A stretch of 64,000 nt of DNA from Arthrobacter sp. Y-9 (lineage in GTDB: Bacteria > Actinomycetota > Actinomycetes > Actinomycetales > Micrococcaceae): contig NZ_CP121463.1 in the NCBI RefSeq assembly GCF_029690065.1, positions 3,286,001 to 3,350,000 of the forward strand. The letters are read 5' to 3'. The notes below the pieces were generated by a model. The model saw only the letters and a list, made by a program, of their open reading frames with translations, had not been told where the DNA came from and did not search any database. Position numbers and translations under genes: made by a program. Of this stretch, positions 51,680 through 59,638 are shown piece by piece. Each line of letters starts with the position of its first letter. Position 1 is the stretch's first letter.

Positions 51680-52549
51680 CTACGCCCGCACGGAGTCCCA
51701 GGTCAGCCAGGTCATATCCACCGAGACCTCCAGCCGTGAGCCCCCGCCGCCGGACAGGATGCCCTTGAGCGGCGCCACGTCGCGGTAGTCCCGGCCGCGG
51801 GCCACCACCACGTGGAAGTCCCCGGCGGCCTTGTGATTGGTCGGATCCCAGCTGTGCCAGGCGCCGTCCCACCATTCGAGCCACGCGTGGGACTGCCCGG
51901 CCACGGTCTGGCCCGGGTCGGCCTCCGCCCGCGGGTGCAAGTAGCCCGAGACGTACCGGGCGGGGATCCCGAGACTTCTGAGGCAGCCGATGGCCAGGTG
52001 CGCGAGGTCCTGGCAGACCCCCTGTCGCTGCGCCCACGCCTGCGCCGCGTCGGTGTGCACGCCGGTGCTGCCGGGCATGTACGTCATCTCGCCCCGCAGC
52101 CTCGAGAACACCTCCTCCGCGGCGGCCTTCGGCGTCGGCCGTCCGGCGAGCGCCGCCACCAGTTCCGTCGCCTCCTCGCCCGGCGCGGACAGGCGCGTCT
52201 GGGGCAGATGGTCGCTGAACTCGTCCTGCACCGCTCGGCTGGACAGCTCAGCCCAGCCGAGCGGTTCGCCGTCGGGCGCCGGAGCCTGTTCGCGGTTCAC
52301 GTCCACCGTGGCGGTGGCCACCACTTCGAGCCACTCGTGGGGCTCGTGGACTTCGAACGTGGTGACCTGGGTGCCCCAGTAGTCGGCGTACCGGGCCTGG
52401 GTGGCGCCGGGCCGTTCGACCGTGATGCGCGAGCCGAGCACCGTCTGCCCGGGCTCCGTGGGCGGCGTCATCCGTGCTTCGTTGTAGCTGACCAGGACCG
52501 GCTTGTTGTAGTGGTATCCGGTGCGGTGCACGATCTTCAGACGTGTCAT
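51680..52549 (-). CDS. Transglutaminase-like cysteine peptidase
   Basis: 289 residues. N-terminal bacterial transglutaminase-like beta domain (LKIVHRTGYHYNKPVLVSYNEARM, cited as HRTGYHYNKPV and SYNEARM). The catalytic core has Cys in AQRQGVCQDLAHL, His in SHAWLEWWDGAWHSWDP, and Asp in the same stretch. Last gene of the ATP-grasp / alpha-E / transglutaminase operon, overlapping the preceding gene by four bases. Such sets are predicted to make or trim small peptides. Confidence 0.92.
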   Translation of the reverse strand: MTRLKIVHRTGYHYNKPVLVSYNEARMTPPTEPGQTVLGSRITVERPGATQARYADYWGTQVTTFEVHEPHEWLEVVATATVDVNREQAPAPDGEPLGWAELSSRAVQDEFSDHLPQTRLSAPGEEATELVAALAGRPTPKAAAEEVFSRLRGEMTYMPGSTGVHTDAAQAWAQRQGVCQDLAHLAIGCLRSLGIPARYVSGYLHPRAEADPGQTVAGQSHAWLEWWDGAWHSWDPTNHKAAGDFHVVVARGRDYRDVAPLKGILSGGGGSRLEVSVDMTWLTWDSVRA

Positions 52550-53472
52550 GACAGTTCTCCCACCCAGGCCTGCTCTTCGCGGGCGCTGTAGTACCTGCGG
52601 GCGATCTCCTCCGAGGCCCGCGCCACGGATCGCTGGATGCGTTCCATGTGTTCCGGCAATTCGTCCATGAGGTTCTCGCTGCGGTGGAACTCCAGGAACG
52701 TCCTGGCCTGGCCCACGATGCGCCGGGCGTCGTTGAACATCCCGGAGCGCTGGTCGCTGGGCTCCAGCAGGGCGAGGGCCTCGTCAGCGTTCTTGAGCGA
52801 GTAGACGATCGACCGCGGGAACTGCCGGTCCATGAGCAGGAACTCGGCGGCGTTGCGGTCATCGAACGCGGCGCGGCGCGTGCGCAGGAACGACTCGTAC
52901 GCCCCGGCGCAGCGCAGCATGTTCACCCAGGACACGCCCGCGGGGTTGGCGTCGCACGTGGCGAGCATCCGGGCGGTCATGTCGGCACGCTCCAGGGACC
53001 GGCCCAGGACCATGAACAGCCAACTGTCGTCGTGGCTCATGGTGCTGTCCGTCAGGCCGCTCGTGGTGGCCGCCCGCTCGATCACCCACTGGCAGAAGCG
53101 GTACGTCCCCGCCACGTCCTCGCGGTGCCGGCTGAGCCCGAAGTACGTCGTGTTCAGGCATTCCCACAGGCTTGTGGAGACGGTCTCCCGGGCCCGCCGG
53201 GCGTTCTCCCGCGCGGCTCCGAGGGCTCCGGCGATCGACGTCGGGCTCGACCGGTCATAGGCGAGGACGCGCAGCAGCTCCGGCAAGGTGATGTCCTGAC
53301 GGTCCAGGGGCGACCCCATGACCTGCAGCAGGTCCCGGGCCACCTGTTGCTGCTGCTCCGGCGGCAGATGATTGAGGCGTTCCAGGTGCACATCGAGGAT
53401 GCGCGCGGTGCCGTCCGCGCGTTCCACATAGCGTCCGATCCAGAACAGGGACTCGGCGATCCGGCTCAGCAT
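52546..53472 (-). CDS. Alpha-E domain protein (DUF403)
   Basis: 308 residues, all-helical, beginning MLSRIAESLFWIGRYVERADGTARIL, cited as LSRIAESLFWIGRYVERA, the alpha-E signature. A second ERAD repeat is in GRSLERADMTARML. ATG 53472 follows AGGAGGACATC. Paired across bacteria with circularly permuted ATP-grasp and transglutaminase proteins. Coupled to the transglutaminase gene. Confidence 0.92.
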   Translation of the reverse strand: MLSRIAESLFWIGRYVERADGTARILDVHLERLNHLPPEQQQQVARDLLQVMGSPLDRQDITLPELLRVLAYDRSSPTSIAGALGAARENARRARETVSTSLWECLNTTYFGLSRHREDVAGTYRFCQWVIERAATTSGLTDSTMSHDDSWLFMVLGRSLERADMTARMLATCDANPAGVSWVNMLRCAGAYESFLRTRRAAFDDRNAAEFLLMDRQFPRSIVYSLKNADEALALLEPSDQRSGMFNDARRIVGQARTFLEFHRSENLMDELPEHMERIQRSVARASEEIARRYYSAREEQAWVGELS

Positions 53473-53527
53473 GATGTCCTCCTGACGTACGGTGCGGGAT
53501 GGGATTGACGACGACGGCGCGCGGCAC

Positions 53528-55126
53528 TCATTGCTGCTGCCCCGCCTGGGAATCGCGCCAGCTGGTCTCCACGGGCCACACGCTCGTGCGTGCGCTGTGG
53601 CCGAACCGCCGCCGTGACGGCCCGGGGTCCGCCGCACCCGTCTCCTCCCCCAGCACCCACGTGTCCTTGGACCCGCCGCCCTGGCTGGAGTTGACCACGA
53701 GGCTGCCCTCCTTGAGCGCCACCCGCGTGAGGCCGCCCGGCAGCACCCAGACGTCCTCGCCGTCATTGACCGCGAAGGGCCGCAGGTCCACGTGACGGGG
53801 GCTGAACCGCTCGCGGTGCAGGGTGGGGACGGTGCTCAGCTGGAGCACGGGCTGGGCGATCCAGCCGCGGGGGTCTTCGAGGAGCTGCCGGCGAAGGGTG
53901 TCGAGCTCCTCCCGGGTGGCGTCGGGGCCGATCACCAGACCCTTGCCGCCCGAACCGTCCACGGGTTTCACCACGAGTTCGGGCAGCCGGTCCAGGACCT
54001 CCTCGCGGGCCGCGTCCTCCTCGAGCCGGAAGGTGTCCACATTGGCCAGGATCGGCTCCTCGCCCAGGTAGTACCTGATGAGGTCCGGGACATAGGAGTA
54101 GATGAGCTTGTCGTCGGCCACCCCGTTTCCCACGGCGTTCGCGATCGTCACCCCGCCCGCCCGCGCCGCGTTGACCAGGCCGGGGCAGCCCAGCATGGAA
54201 TCCGCACGGAACTGCAGGGGATCCAGGAACTCGTCGTCGAGGCGCTTGTAGATCACGTCCACGCGCTGCTCCCCCGAGGTGGTCCGCATGAAGACCTGAT
54301 TGCCGCGGCACGTGAGGTCCCGGCCCTCCACGAGTTCCACGCCCATCAGCCCTGCCAGGAGGGTGTGCTCGAAGTACGCCGAGTTGAAGATGCCCGGGGT
54401 CAGGACCACGACCGTCGGGTCCTCCACGCCTTCCGGGGCGGTCTTCCGCAGGGCCGAGAGCAGGCGGCGGGGGTACTCCTCCACCGGGCGGATGGACTGC
54501 TGGCTGAAGACCTCCGGCAGCGCCTTCGCCATGGCCCTCCGGTTCTCCAGGACGTAGCTGACGCCCGACGGGACGCGCACATTGTCCTCGAGCACGCGCA
54601 GCGTGCCCTCGCCGTCGCGGACGATGTCGATCCCGGACACGTGCACCCGGACGCCGCCCGCCGGACGGAAGCCGTGGACCTGGCGGTGGAAGTGCTTGCT
54701 GGACGTGATGAGCCTGCGCGGCAGGACGCCGTCGCGCACGGCATCCTGTGCGCCGTAGACGTCGTTCAGGAAGGCCTCCAGGGCCCGGACCCGCTGGGCC
54801 ACGCCTCGTTCCAAGCCCTGCCATTCCTGGGCGTCGATGACGCGCGGGACGATGTCCAGGGGAAACGGCCGTTCCTCGCCGGCGAAGTCGAAGGTGACGC
54901 CGCGGTCCAGGAAGGTGCGGGCCATGGCCTCCGCCCGGGCGGCGATGTCGTCCGGGGTGAGCCCCGCGAGGACCGACGTCAGCTGGCGGTAGGAGCCCCG
55001 TGCTGTGAGACCCGCAGCCTCCGCACCTCCGCCGGCCGCAGCCGCGATGAACATTTCGTCGAAGGCTTTCGAGCCGGCCAAGGCCCCCGAATAGCTGGCG
55101 AACAGATCCGATGATGATGCCGGCAT
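53528..55126 (-). CDS. Circularly permuted ATP-grasp ligase (DUF404/DUF407)
   Basis: 532 residues. Family segments include FDEMF near the N-terminus, RVHVSGIDIVRDGEGTLRVLEDNVRVPSGVSYVLENR (cited as GIDIVRDGEGTLRVLEDN and PSGVSYVLENR), and VVKPVDGSGGKGLVIGPDA, the ATP-binding loop. Predicted to form amide bonds using ATP. First gene of the three-gene operon; 55 bases before the alpha-E start. The substrate is unknown; nearby WXG100 proteins are not proven partners. Confidence 0.92.
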   Translation of the reverse strand: MPASSSDLFASYSGALAGSKAFDEMFIAAAAGGGAEAAGLTARGSYRQLTSVLAGLTPDDIAARAEAMARTFLDRGVTFDFAGEERPFPLDIVPRVIDAQEWQGLERGVAQRVRALEAFLNDVYGAQDAVRDGVLPRRLITSSKHFHRQVHGFRPAGGVRVHVSGIDIVRDGEGTLRVLEDNVRVPSGVSYVLENRRAMAKALPEVFSQQSIRPVEEYPRRLLSALRKTAPEGVEDPTVVVLTPGIFNSAYFEHTLLAGLMGVELVEGRDLTCRGNQVFMRTTSGEQRVDVIYKRLDDEFLDPLQFRADSMLGCPGLVNAARAGGVTIANAVGNGVADDKLIYSYVPDLIRYYLGEEPILANVDTFRLEEDAAREEVLDRLPELVVKPVDGSGGKGLVIGPDATREELDTLRRQLLEDPRGWIAQPVLQLSTVPTLHRERFSPRHVDLRPFAVNDGEDVWVLPGGLTRVALKEGSLVVNSSQGGGSKDTWVLGEETGAADPGPSRRRFGHSARTSVWPVETSWRDSQAGQQQ

Positions 55127-55683
55127 GACCCCTCCAAAGACCGCGGTGAAGCTGAGGAAACAGAGCTTCCCACCGGGATGTGTCAGGCGGATTTCCAGCA
55201 GTCACCCCACGATGTCCAGGGTGTTTCCGGCGGGTGTCCTGGCCGGTCAGCGCACCGGGGCGGCGGCGCCCGGTCCCGTGGCGCCGGGCGCGCACCACGG
55301 GACCGCCGGCTTATTCGCGGGAATGTGACGCGGGACGGAGCCTCCCAGCCGTCCTGGGCAGGGAACGCACGACGCCGGGGCGCCGGACCGCGCGACGCCT
55401 CCTCCTGTGGGGAGCACCGCCGTCATGGCGGGCTGTTTTCAGCCCGTGACAACATCGAATCACGCCGGAAAACACCGGAATCCCATGGTTTTCGGCATGG
55501 GGGAGAGGTTCATGGGGAGCACTCCCCATCGACGGCTCGTCCAATCATTGGATAGTTTGTTCTCAGAGGTTCACGGAAACGAACCACCACCCGCCAGGGA
55601 GGTGAGCCGGGAGCCCACAACGGAATACCACTGACATGGGAACCCGGCACAGTTCGGATCCATCACAACAAAGGAGTAGGAAA
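55127..55683. other. Long intergenic region before WXG100 copy 2
   Basis: 557 bases with no convincing gene. It holds the promoter region of the minus-strand ATP-grasp operon and a small hairpin CGGGCTG-TTTT-CAGCCCG near 55431. A partial match to the WXG100 operator (TGTGGGGAGCACCGCC near 55416) and the full palindrome-promoter module at 55512-55558 follow. Short reading frames here lack ribosome sites and codon bias. Confidence 0.6.
55512..55558 (+). promoter_or_regulatory. Palindrome plus promoter of WXG100 copy 2
   Basis: The perfect ATGGGGAG-CA-CTCCCCAT (55512-55529), then CGACGG, and TAGTTT at 55553-55558. The -10 is at the same distance from GACGG as in copy 1 (22 bases). The palindrome abuts the -35 from upstream, which fits an activator better than a repressor. 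Confidence 0.65.
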
Positions 55684-55947
55684 ATGGCAGTTTGGGGTGC
55701 AGACGTCCAGCAGCTTCGCGCACTGGGTAAGAAGCTCGAAGCAGGCGCACAGGCCATCGATGAGCAGCGTAACCAGCTCACCAGCGCACTCAACGGCGTC
55801 CAGTGGATGGGCCCGGACGCGGACAAGTTCAAGAACGAATGGCAGTCCCAGCACGTGCCGGCCCTGAACAAGGTCGCCGAAGCACTGCGCACCGCCGGCA
55901 AGAGCGCGGCCAAGAACGCCCAGGAACAGGAAACCGCTTCCCACTAA
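55684..55947 (+). CDS. WXG100 family protein, copy 2
   Basis: 87 residues with the same nucleotide sequence as the gene at 50372, as far as can be read. The leader is longer (about 125 bases from -10 to ATG against about 53), so the two copies may be expressed differently. AAGGAGTAGGAAA precedes the ATG. Role as for copy 1. Confidence 0.9.
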   Translation: MAVWGADVQQLRALGKKLEAGAQAIDEQRNQLTSALNGVQWMGPDADKFKNEWQSQHVPALNKVAEALRTAGKSAAKNAQEQETASH

Positions 55948-55989
55948 GCGGCCCACCCCACCCCTGGTGGGGAACCTGGACCCACACCC

Positions 55990-56023
55990 ACGGCGGGCAC
56001 CCCACACACGGGGCGCCCGCCGT
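55990..56023 (+). terminator. Terminator of WXG100 copy 2
   Basis: Same stem as at 50678-50711, ACGGCGGGCACCCC with GGGGCGCCCGCCGT, followed by CGGGCATTT. Confidence 0.75.
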
Positions 56024-56064
56024 CGGGCATTTAGAGCACCACTCCCGCCCCGCCCCGCGCCCTG

Positions 56065-56127
56065 CCGCGAGAGAACAGCTCACGCCCCCAAAACCCCGCC
56101 AAAAGGGCACCAACTGCTCCCTCGCGG
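56065..56127. repeat. 63-base palindromic repeat, copy 4
   Basis: Same family and orientation as 50747-50809, from which it differs at a few bases in the centre. Part of the duplicated unit. Confidence 0.8.
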
Positions 56128-56140
56128 CACCTCCGCTCGA

Positions 56141-56170
56141 TTGTTGCATTACGCAACATCGGCGTACAGT
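56141..56170 (+). promoter_or_regulatory. Promoter with palindromic operator before the 3-hydroxyacyl-CoA dehydrogenase
   Basis: TGTTGC-ATTAC-GCAACA (56142-56158) overlaps the -35 (TTGTTG at 56141-56146). TACAGT at 56165-56170 is the -10. A GTTGC-n5-GCAAC palindrome is of the kind bound by IclR-type regulators; the regulator is not in the window. Confidence 0.6.
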
Positions 56171-56208
56171 GAGAACCGGAACCAACACCGAGGATCCGGG
56201 AGGTCATC

Positions 56209-57003
56209 ATGCAGAAAGTCGCCATCGTGGGAGCGGGAGTGATCGGCCTGTCCTGGGCGCGGCTCTTCGCGGAGAAGGGCTGGTCGGTCGAGATCAGCGA
56301 TCCGCGGCCCGACCTCCAGAAGATCATCGACGAGTCCTTCGGCGGCCTTCCCGTCCGGGCGGCGGCCACTCTCGAAGCGGCTCTCGACGGCGCCGATTTC
56401 GTCCAGGAAGCGGGTCCCGAGCGGCTCGACCTCAAGCACGAGCTCTACGCGACGTTCGCCGCCCGCACGCGCCCCGACGTCGTGCTCGCTTCGTCGACGT
56501 CTTCGCTGGTCCCCTCGGCGATCTCGGAGGGCAATCCCGCGGCGGACCGCATCCTGGTAGGCCATCCGTTCAATCCGCCGCAGCTGATCCCGCTGGTCGA
56601 GGTGGTGCCAGGCCCGGCCACGGAGCAGTGGGCCGTGGACCGGGCGACGGAGGTGTACGCGGAGATCGGGAAGCAGCCCATCACGCTGCAGAAGGAGATC
56701 CCCGCGTTCGTCGGCAATCGGCTCCAGAAGGTCTTTCTGGACGAGTGCGTGTATCTCGTCCAGCAGGGCGTGGTCTCCGCGGGCGATCTCGACGAGCTGG
56801 TCAAGGCGTCGCTCGGCCTGCGCTGGGCGACGGTCGGGCCGTTCGAGAGCAACCACCTGGGCGGCGGGCCAGGCGGCATGCGGCACCTCGTGGAGCACGT
56901 CGAGGCCGCCTACGGCACCGGGCCGGAGAATTACGAACGGCTCGCCGCCCGCCGTGACGCCCGGACCCGCGCGGTGTCGCACGCGCTGGCGGACGAGGGC
57001 TGA
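56209..57003 (+). CDS. 3-hydroxyacyl-CoA dehydrogenase family protein
   Basis: 264 residues. N-terminal NAD-binding GAGVIGLSWARLFAEKGWSV; the substrate/catalytic segment GHPFNPPQLIPLVEVVPG; then the C-terminal helical domain with FVGNRLQKVFLDECVYLVQQGVVS. It lacks a second C-terminal repeat, as in gulonate/carnitine dehydrogenase-like members (lambda-crystallin group). GGGAGG precedes the ATG. The last codons and stop are part of a 26-base tandem repeat. Confidence 0.88.
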   Translation: MQKVAIVGAGVIGLSWARLFAEKGWSVEISDPRPDLQKIIDESFGGLPVRAAATLEAALDGADFVQEAGPERLDLKHELYATFAARTRPDVVLASSTSSLVPSAISEGNPAADRILVGHPFNPPQLIPLVEVVPGPATEQWAVDRATEVYAEIGKQPITLQKEIPAFVGNRLQKVFLDECVYLVQQGVVSAGDLDELVKASLGLRWATVGPFESNHLGGGPGGMRHLVEHVEAAYGTGPENYERLAARRDARTRAVSHALADEG

Positions 57004-57031
57004 GACACGCGCTGGCGGGCGAGGGCTGAGG
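56980..57031. repeat. 26-base tandem duplication across a stop codon
   Basis: CACGCGCTGGCGGACGAGGG..(56980-57005) is repeated at 57006-57031 with two differences. The first unit encodes the last residues (HALADEG) and stop of the dehydrogenase. Confidence 0.85.
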
Positions 57032-57052
57032 GCCGGCAGTCCACGCCGCCTC

Positions 57053-57080
57053 TCGCGTCTCGCGCCTCGCGCCTCGCGCC
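57053..57080. repeat. Four 7-base tandem repeats
   Basis: TCGCGTC followed by three TCGCGCC units, directly before the palindromic repeat at 57084. Probably slippage. Confidence 0.8.
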
Positions 57081-57083
57081 TCA

Positions 57084-57146
57084 CCGCGAAGGAACATTTG
57101 GTGCCCTGAAACCGCACGTTTCGGGGCATCACCTGTTCTCTCGCGG
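57084..57146. repeat. 63-base palindromic repeat, copy 5 (inverted)
   Basis: Same family as 50747-50809 but in the opposite orientation: its reverse complement begins CCGCGAGAGAACAG and contains AGGGCACCAA. It lies between the dehydrogenase and the MerR gene. Confidence 0.75.
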
Positions 57147-57179
57147 CTCATTCAGGGCGGGCGGGTGCACACTGGAGGC

Positions 57180-57599
57180 ATGAGCTTCACCATCGCGGAG
57201 GTCGCCGAGCGCACCGGCCTGAGCCAGCACACCCTTAGGTATTACGAGCGCGACGGGCTCCTCCCGCGCGAGGTGGGCCGCGCGTCGTCGGGCCGTCGCG
57301 CCTATACCGAGCAGGACGTGAACGGCATCATCATGATCGCCCGGCTGCGGGCCACCGGCATGCCGATCGCCGACATCCGACGGTACGCGCGGCTGGTGCG
57401 CGACGGCGACGCCTCCGTTCCCGCGCGACTGAGCCTCCTGCTCGAGCACCGCGAGCACGTGATAGCACAGCTGCGCCAAGTCGAGGAGAACCTCGCCGCG
57501 ATCGACACCAAGATCGACATCTACCGTGCGACGACGGCGGAGGCGTTCGCGTGCCCGGCCCGGAGCGGGGCGGCAGCGGAGCCCCTCGCCGCGCGCTGA
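57180..57599 (+). CDS. MerR family transcriptional regulator
   Basis: 139 residues. The N-terminal winged helix is FTIAEVAERTGLSQHTLRYYERDGL (cited as TIAEVAERTGLSQHTLRYYE), followed by RRAYTEQDV and a dimerisation coiled coil LLEHREHVIAQLRQVEENLAAI. No metal-binding Cys pair, so probably a redox or small-molecule sensor of the AdhR type. It is upstream of an aldo/keto reductase whose promoter has a MerR-type operator. ATG 57180 has GGAGGC directly before it. Confidence 0.92.
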   Translation: MSFTIAEVAERTGLSQHTLRYYERDGLLPREVGRASSGRRAYTEQDVNGIIMIARLRATGMPIADIRRYARLVRDGDASVPARLSLLLEHREHVIAQLRQVEENLAAIDTKIDIYRATTAEAFACPARSGAAAEPLAAR

Positions 57600-57699
57600 C
57601 CTCGCTGGCCTGAGGCTCACCTCGCTACCCGGCGCAGCGAGTTCGAACCTGAAACATCGAGCTCAGCCGGGCCTTGGACCAGCACTTCAGACGGGGCCC

Positions 57700-57730
57700 T
57701 TGACTTAGAGTGCGCTCGAAGGAGTTTGCT
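57700..57730 (+). promoter_or_regulatory. MerR-type promoter of the aldo/keto reductase
   Basis: TTGACT (57700-57705) is followed by a 19-base spacer and TTTGCT. The near-palindrome CTTAGAGTGCGCTCGAAG (57704-57721) fills the spacer. Long spacers with a central dyad are the rule for MerR-activated promoters. Confidence 0.72.
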
Positions 57731-57736
57731 GGTCTT

Positions 57737-58732
<996 letters not shown>

Positions 58733-58797
58733 TTCCGGTCGCGGTCAGGGGCGGTTGACGTACTCTCACTCGCACGCGGTCATGCAACGGCCCCGGC

Positions 58798-59091
58798 TTA
58801 CGCACCCGGGCCCTGAGATCTCCGACGGCGGCCGACACGGACAAGACCGATGAGCAACAGGACCGCGACGGCGACGGAGAAGCCCCACAGGATTTCGTTC
58901 CCGGGCGAGCCGAAACCACTCCATGAGTAACAGACGCCCGGCCGATCCACGTAGTCGATGCACACCCCACCACCGAAACTCTGGACATAAAGGTTCAGTG
59001 CGGCCAGGGCAAGCAGTCCGAGCACCCAAGGCCAGCGACGACCCCGGGGCCGCCTCGATTCCCCGTACATGGTGTTGCGATCTGCGGCCAC
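58798..59091 (-). CDS. Small two-helix membrane protein
   Basis: 97 residues, GTG start at 59091 after GGAGG. Hydrophobic segments WVLGLLALAALNLYV and ILWGFSVAVAVLLLIGLV flank a Cys-containing external loop (GGGVCIDYVDRPGVCYSW) that could form a disulfide. No family recognised. It separates the aldo/keto reductase from the defence island. Confidence 0.65.
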   Translation of the reverse strand: MAADRNTMYGESRRPRGRRWPWVLGLLALAALNLYVQSFGGGVCIDYVDRPGVCYSWSGFGSPGNEILWGFSVAVAVLLLIGLVRVGRRRRSQGPGA

Positions 59092-59176
59092 GACGACCTC
59101 CTACCGCGAGTATAGAGCCGCGGGAGGGCGACGAAGGGGCTCCCCGGCCTCCGCGAACCAAAACAGCACGGACGTG

Positions 59177-59623
59177 CTATTTTGGTTCTTCCCCCTCCCG
59201 GGCACGAGCGAGGCTGACAGCGGTTTCGATGTGTTCCACGATGGACTCGACAGGCTGGTGCTCCCAATAGCGGAGCACGGTCCAGCCGTTCTCCGCCAGG
59301 ACACGTGTGGTTTCCAGATCCCGTTCGACGTTGCGAGCGAGTTTGCCGGCCCAGAACGTCGCATTGTGTTGGACTACCTGCGAATGCAGAGGACACCCGT
59401 GCCAGAAGCACCCATCGAGGAATACTGCGAGCTTCAGCCTGGTGAAGACGAGATCGGCTCGGCGTCGAAACCCCGGAACCGGGGCGAAATCGACCCGATA
59501 CCGGAGCCCATTGGCATGCAGACGCTTCCGGACCGCCAGCTCGAGACCGGTGTCCCGGCCGCGGTTGGATTGCATCGACCGCCGGACGCCGCTCGACGAA
59601 GCCCAAGACGCGTCAGATTCCAT
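59177..59623 (-). CDS. vsr: Very short patch repair (Vsr) endonuclease
   Basis: 148 residues. DTGLELAVRKRLHANGLRYRVD, RRADLVF (catalytic Asp about 57), AVFLDGCFWHGCPLH (the FWHGC core) and WTVLRYWEHQP are the Vsr signatures. It nicks DNA at T:G mismatches that arise when 5-methylcytosine deaminates, so a cytosine methyltransferase is expected in the system, probably beyond the right edge. Starts 15 bases after the Z1 gene. Confidence 0.93.
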   Translation of the reverse strand: MESDASWASSSGVRRSMQSNRGRDTGLELAVRKRLHANGLRYRVDFAPVPGFRRRADLVFTRLKLAVFLDGCFWHGCPLHSQVVQHNATFWAGKLARNVERDLETTRVLAENGWTVLRYWEHQPVESIVEHIETAVSLARAREGEEPK

Positions 59624-59638
59624 AGGCCAAGTGTGCTC

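Larger units (their letters stand above)
55671..56127 (+). repeat. WXG100 gene duplication unit, copy 2
   Basis: Near-identical to 50359-50809, including the coding sequence, the terminator and the 63-base palindrome. No transposase or flanking target-site repeat is seen. A recent segmental duplication or ongoing gene conversion is likely. Confidence 0.85.

Noticed and set aside
50359-56127. Composite transposon flanked by the identical WXG100 segments
   Set aside because: No transposase, terminal inverted repeats or target-site duplication is seen. The repeated units are WXG100 genes with their own terminators.
57636-57660. tRNA-like T-loop (GAGTTCGAACCT)
   Set aside because: The five-base stem around the loop does not pair, and no acceptor or anticodon arm can be drawn on either strand.
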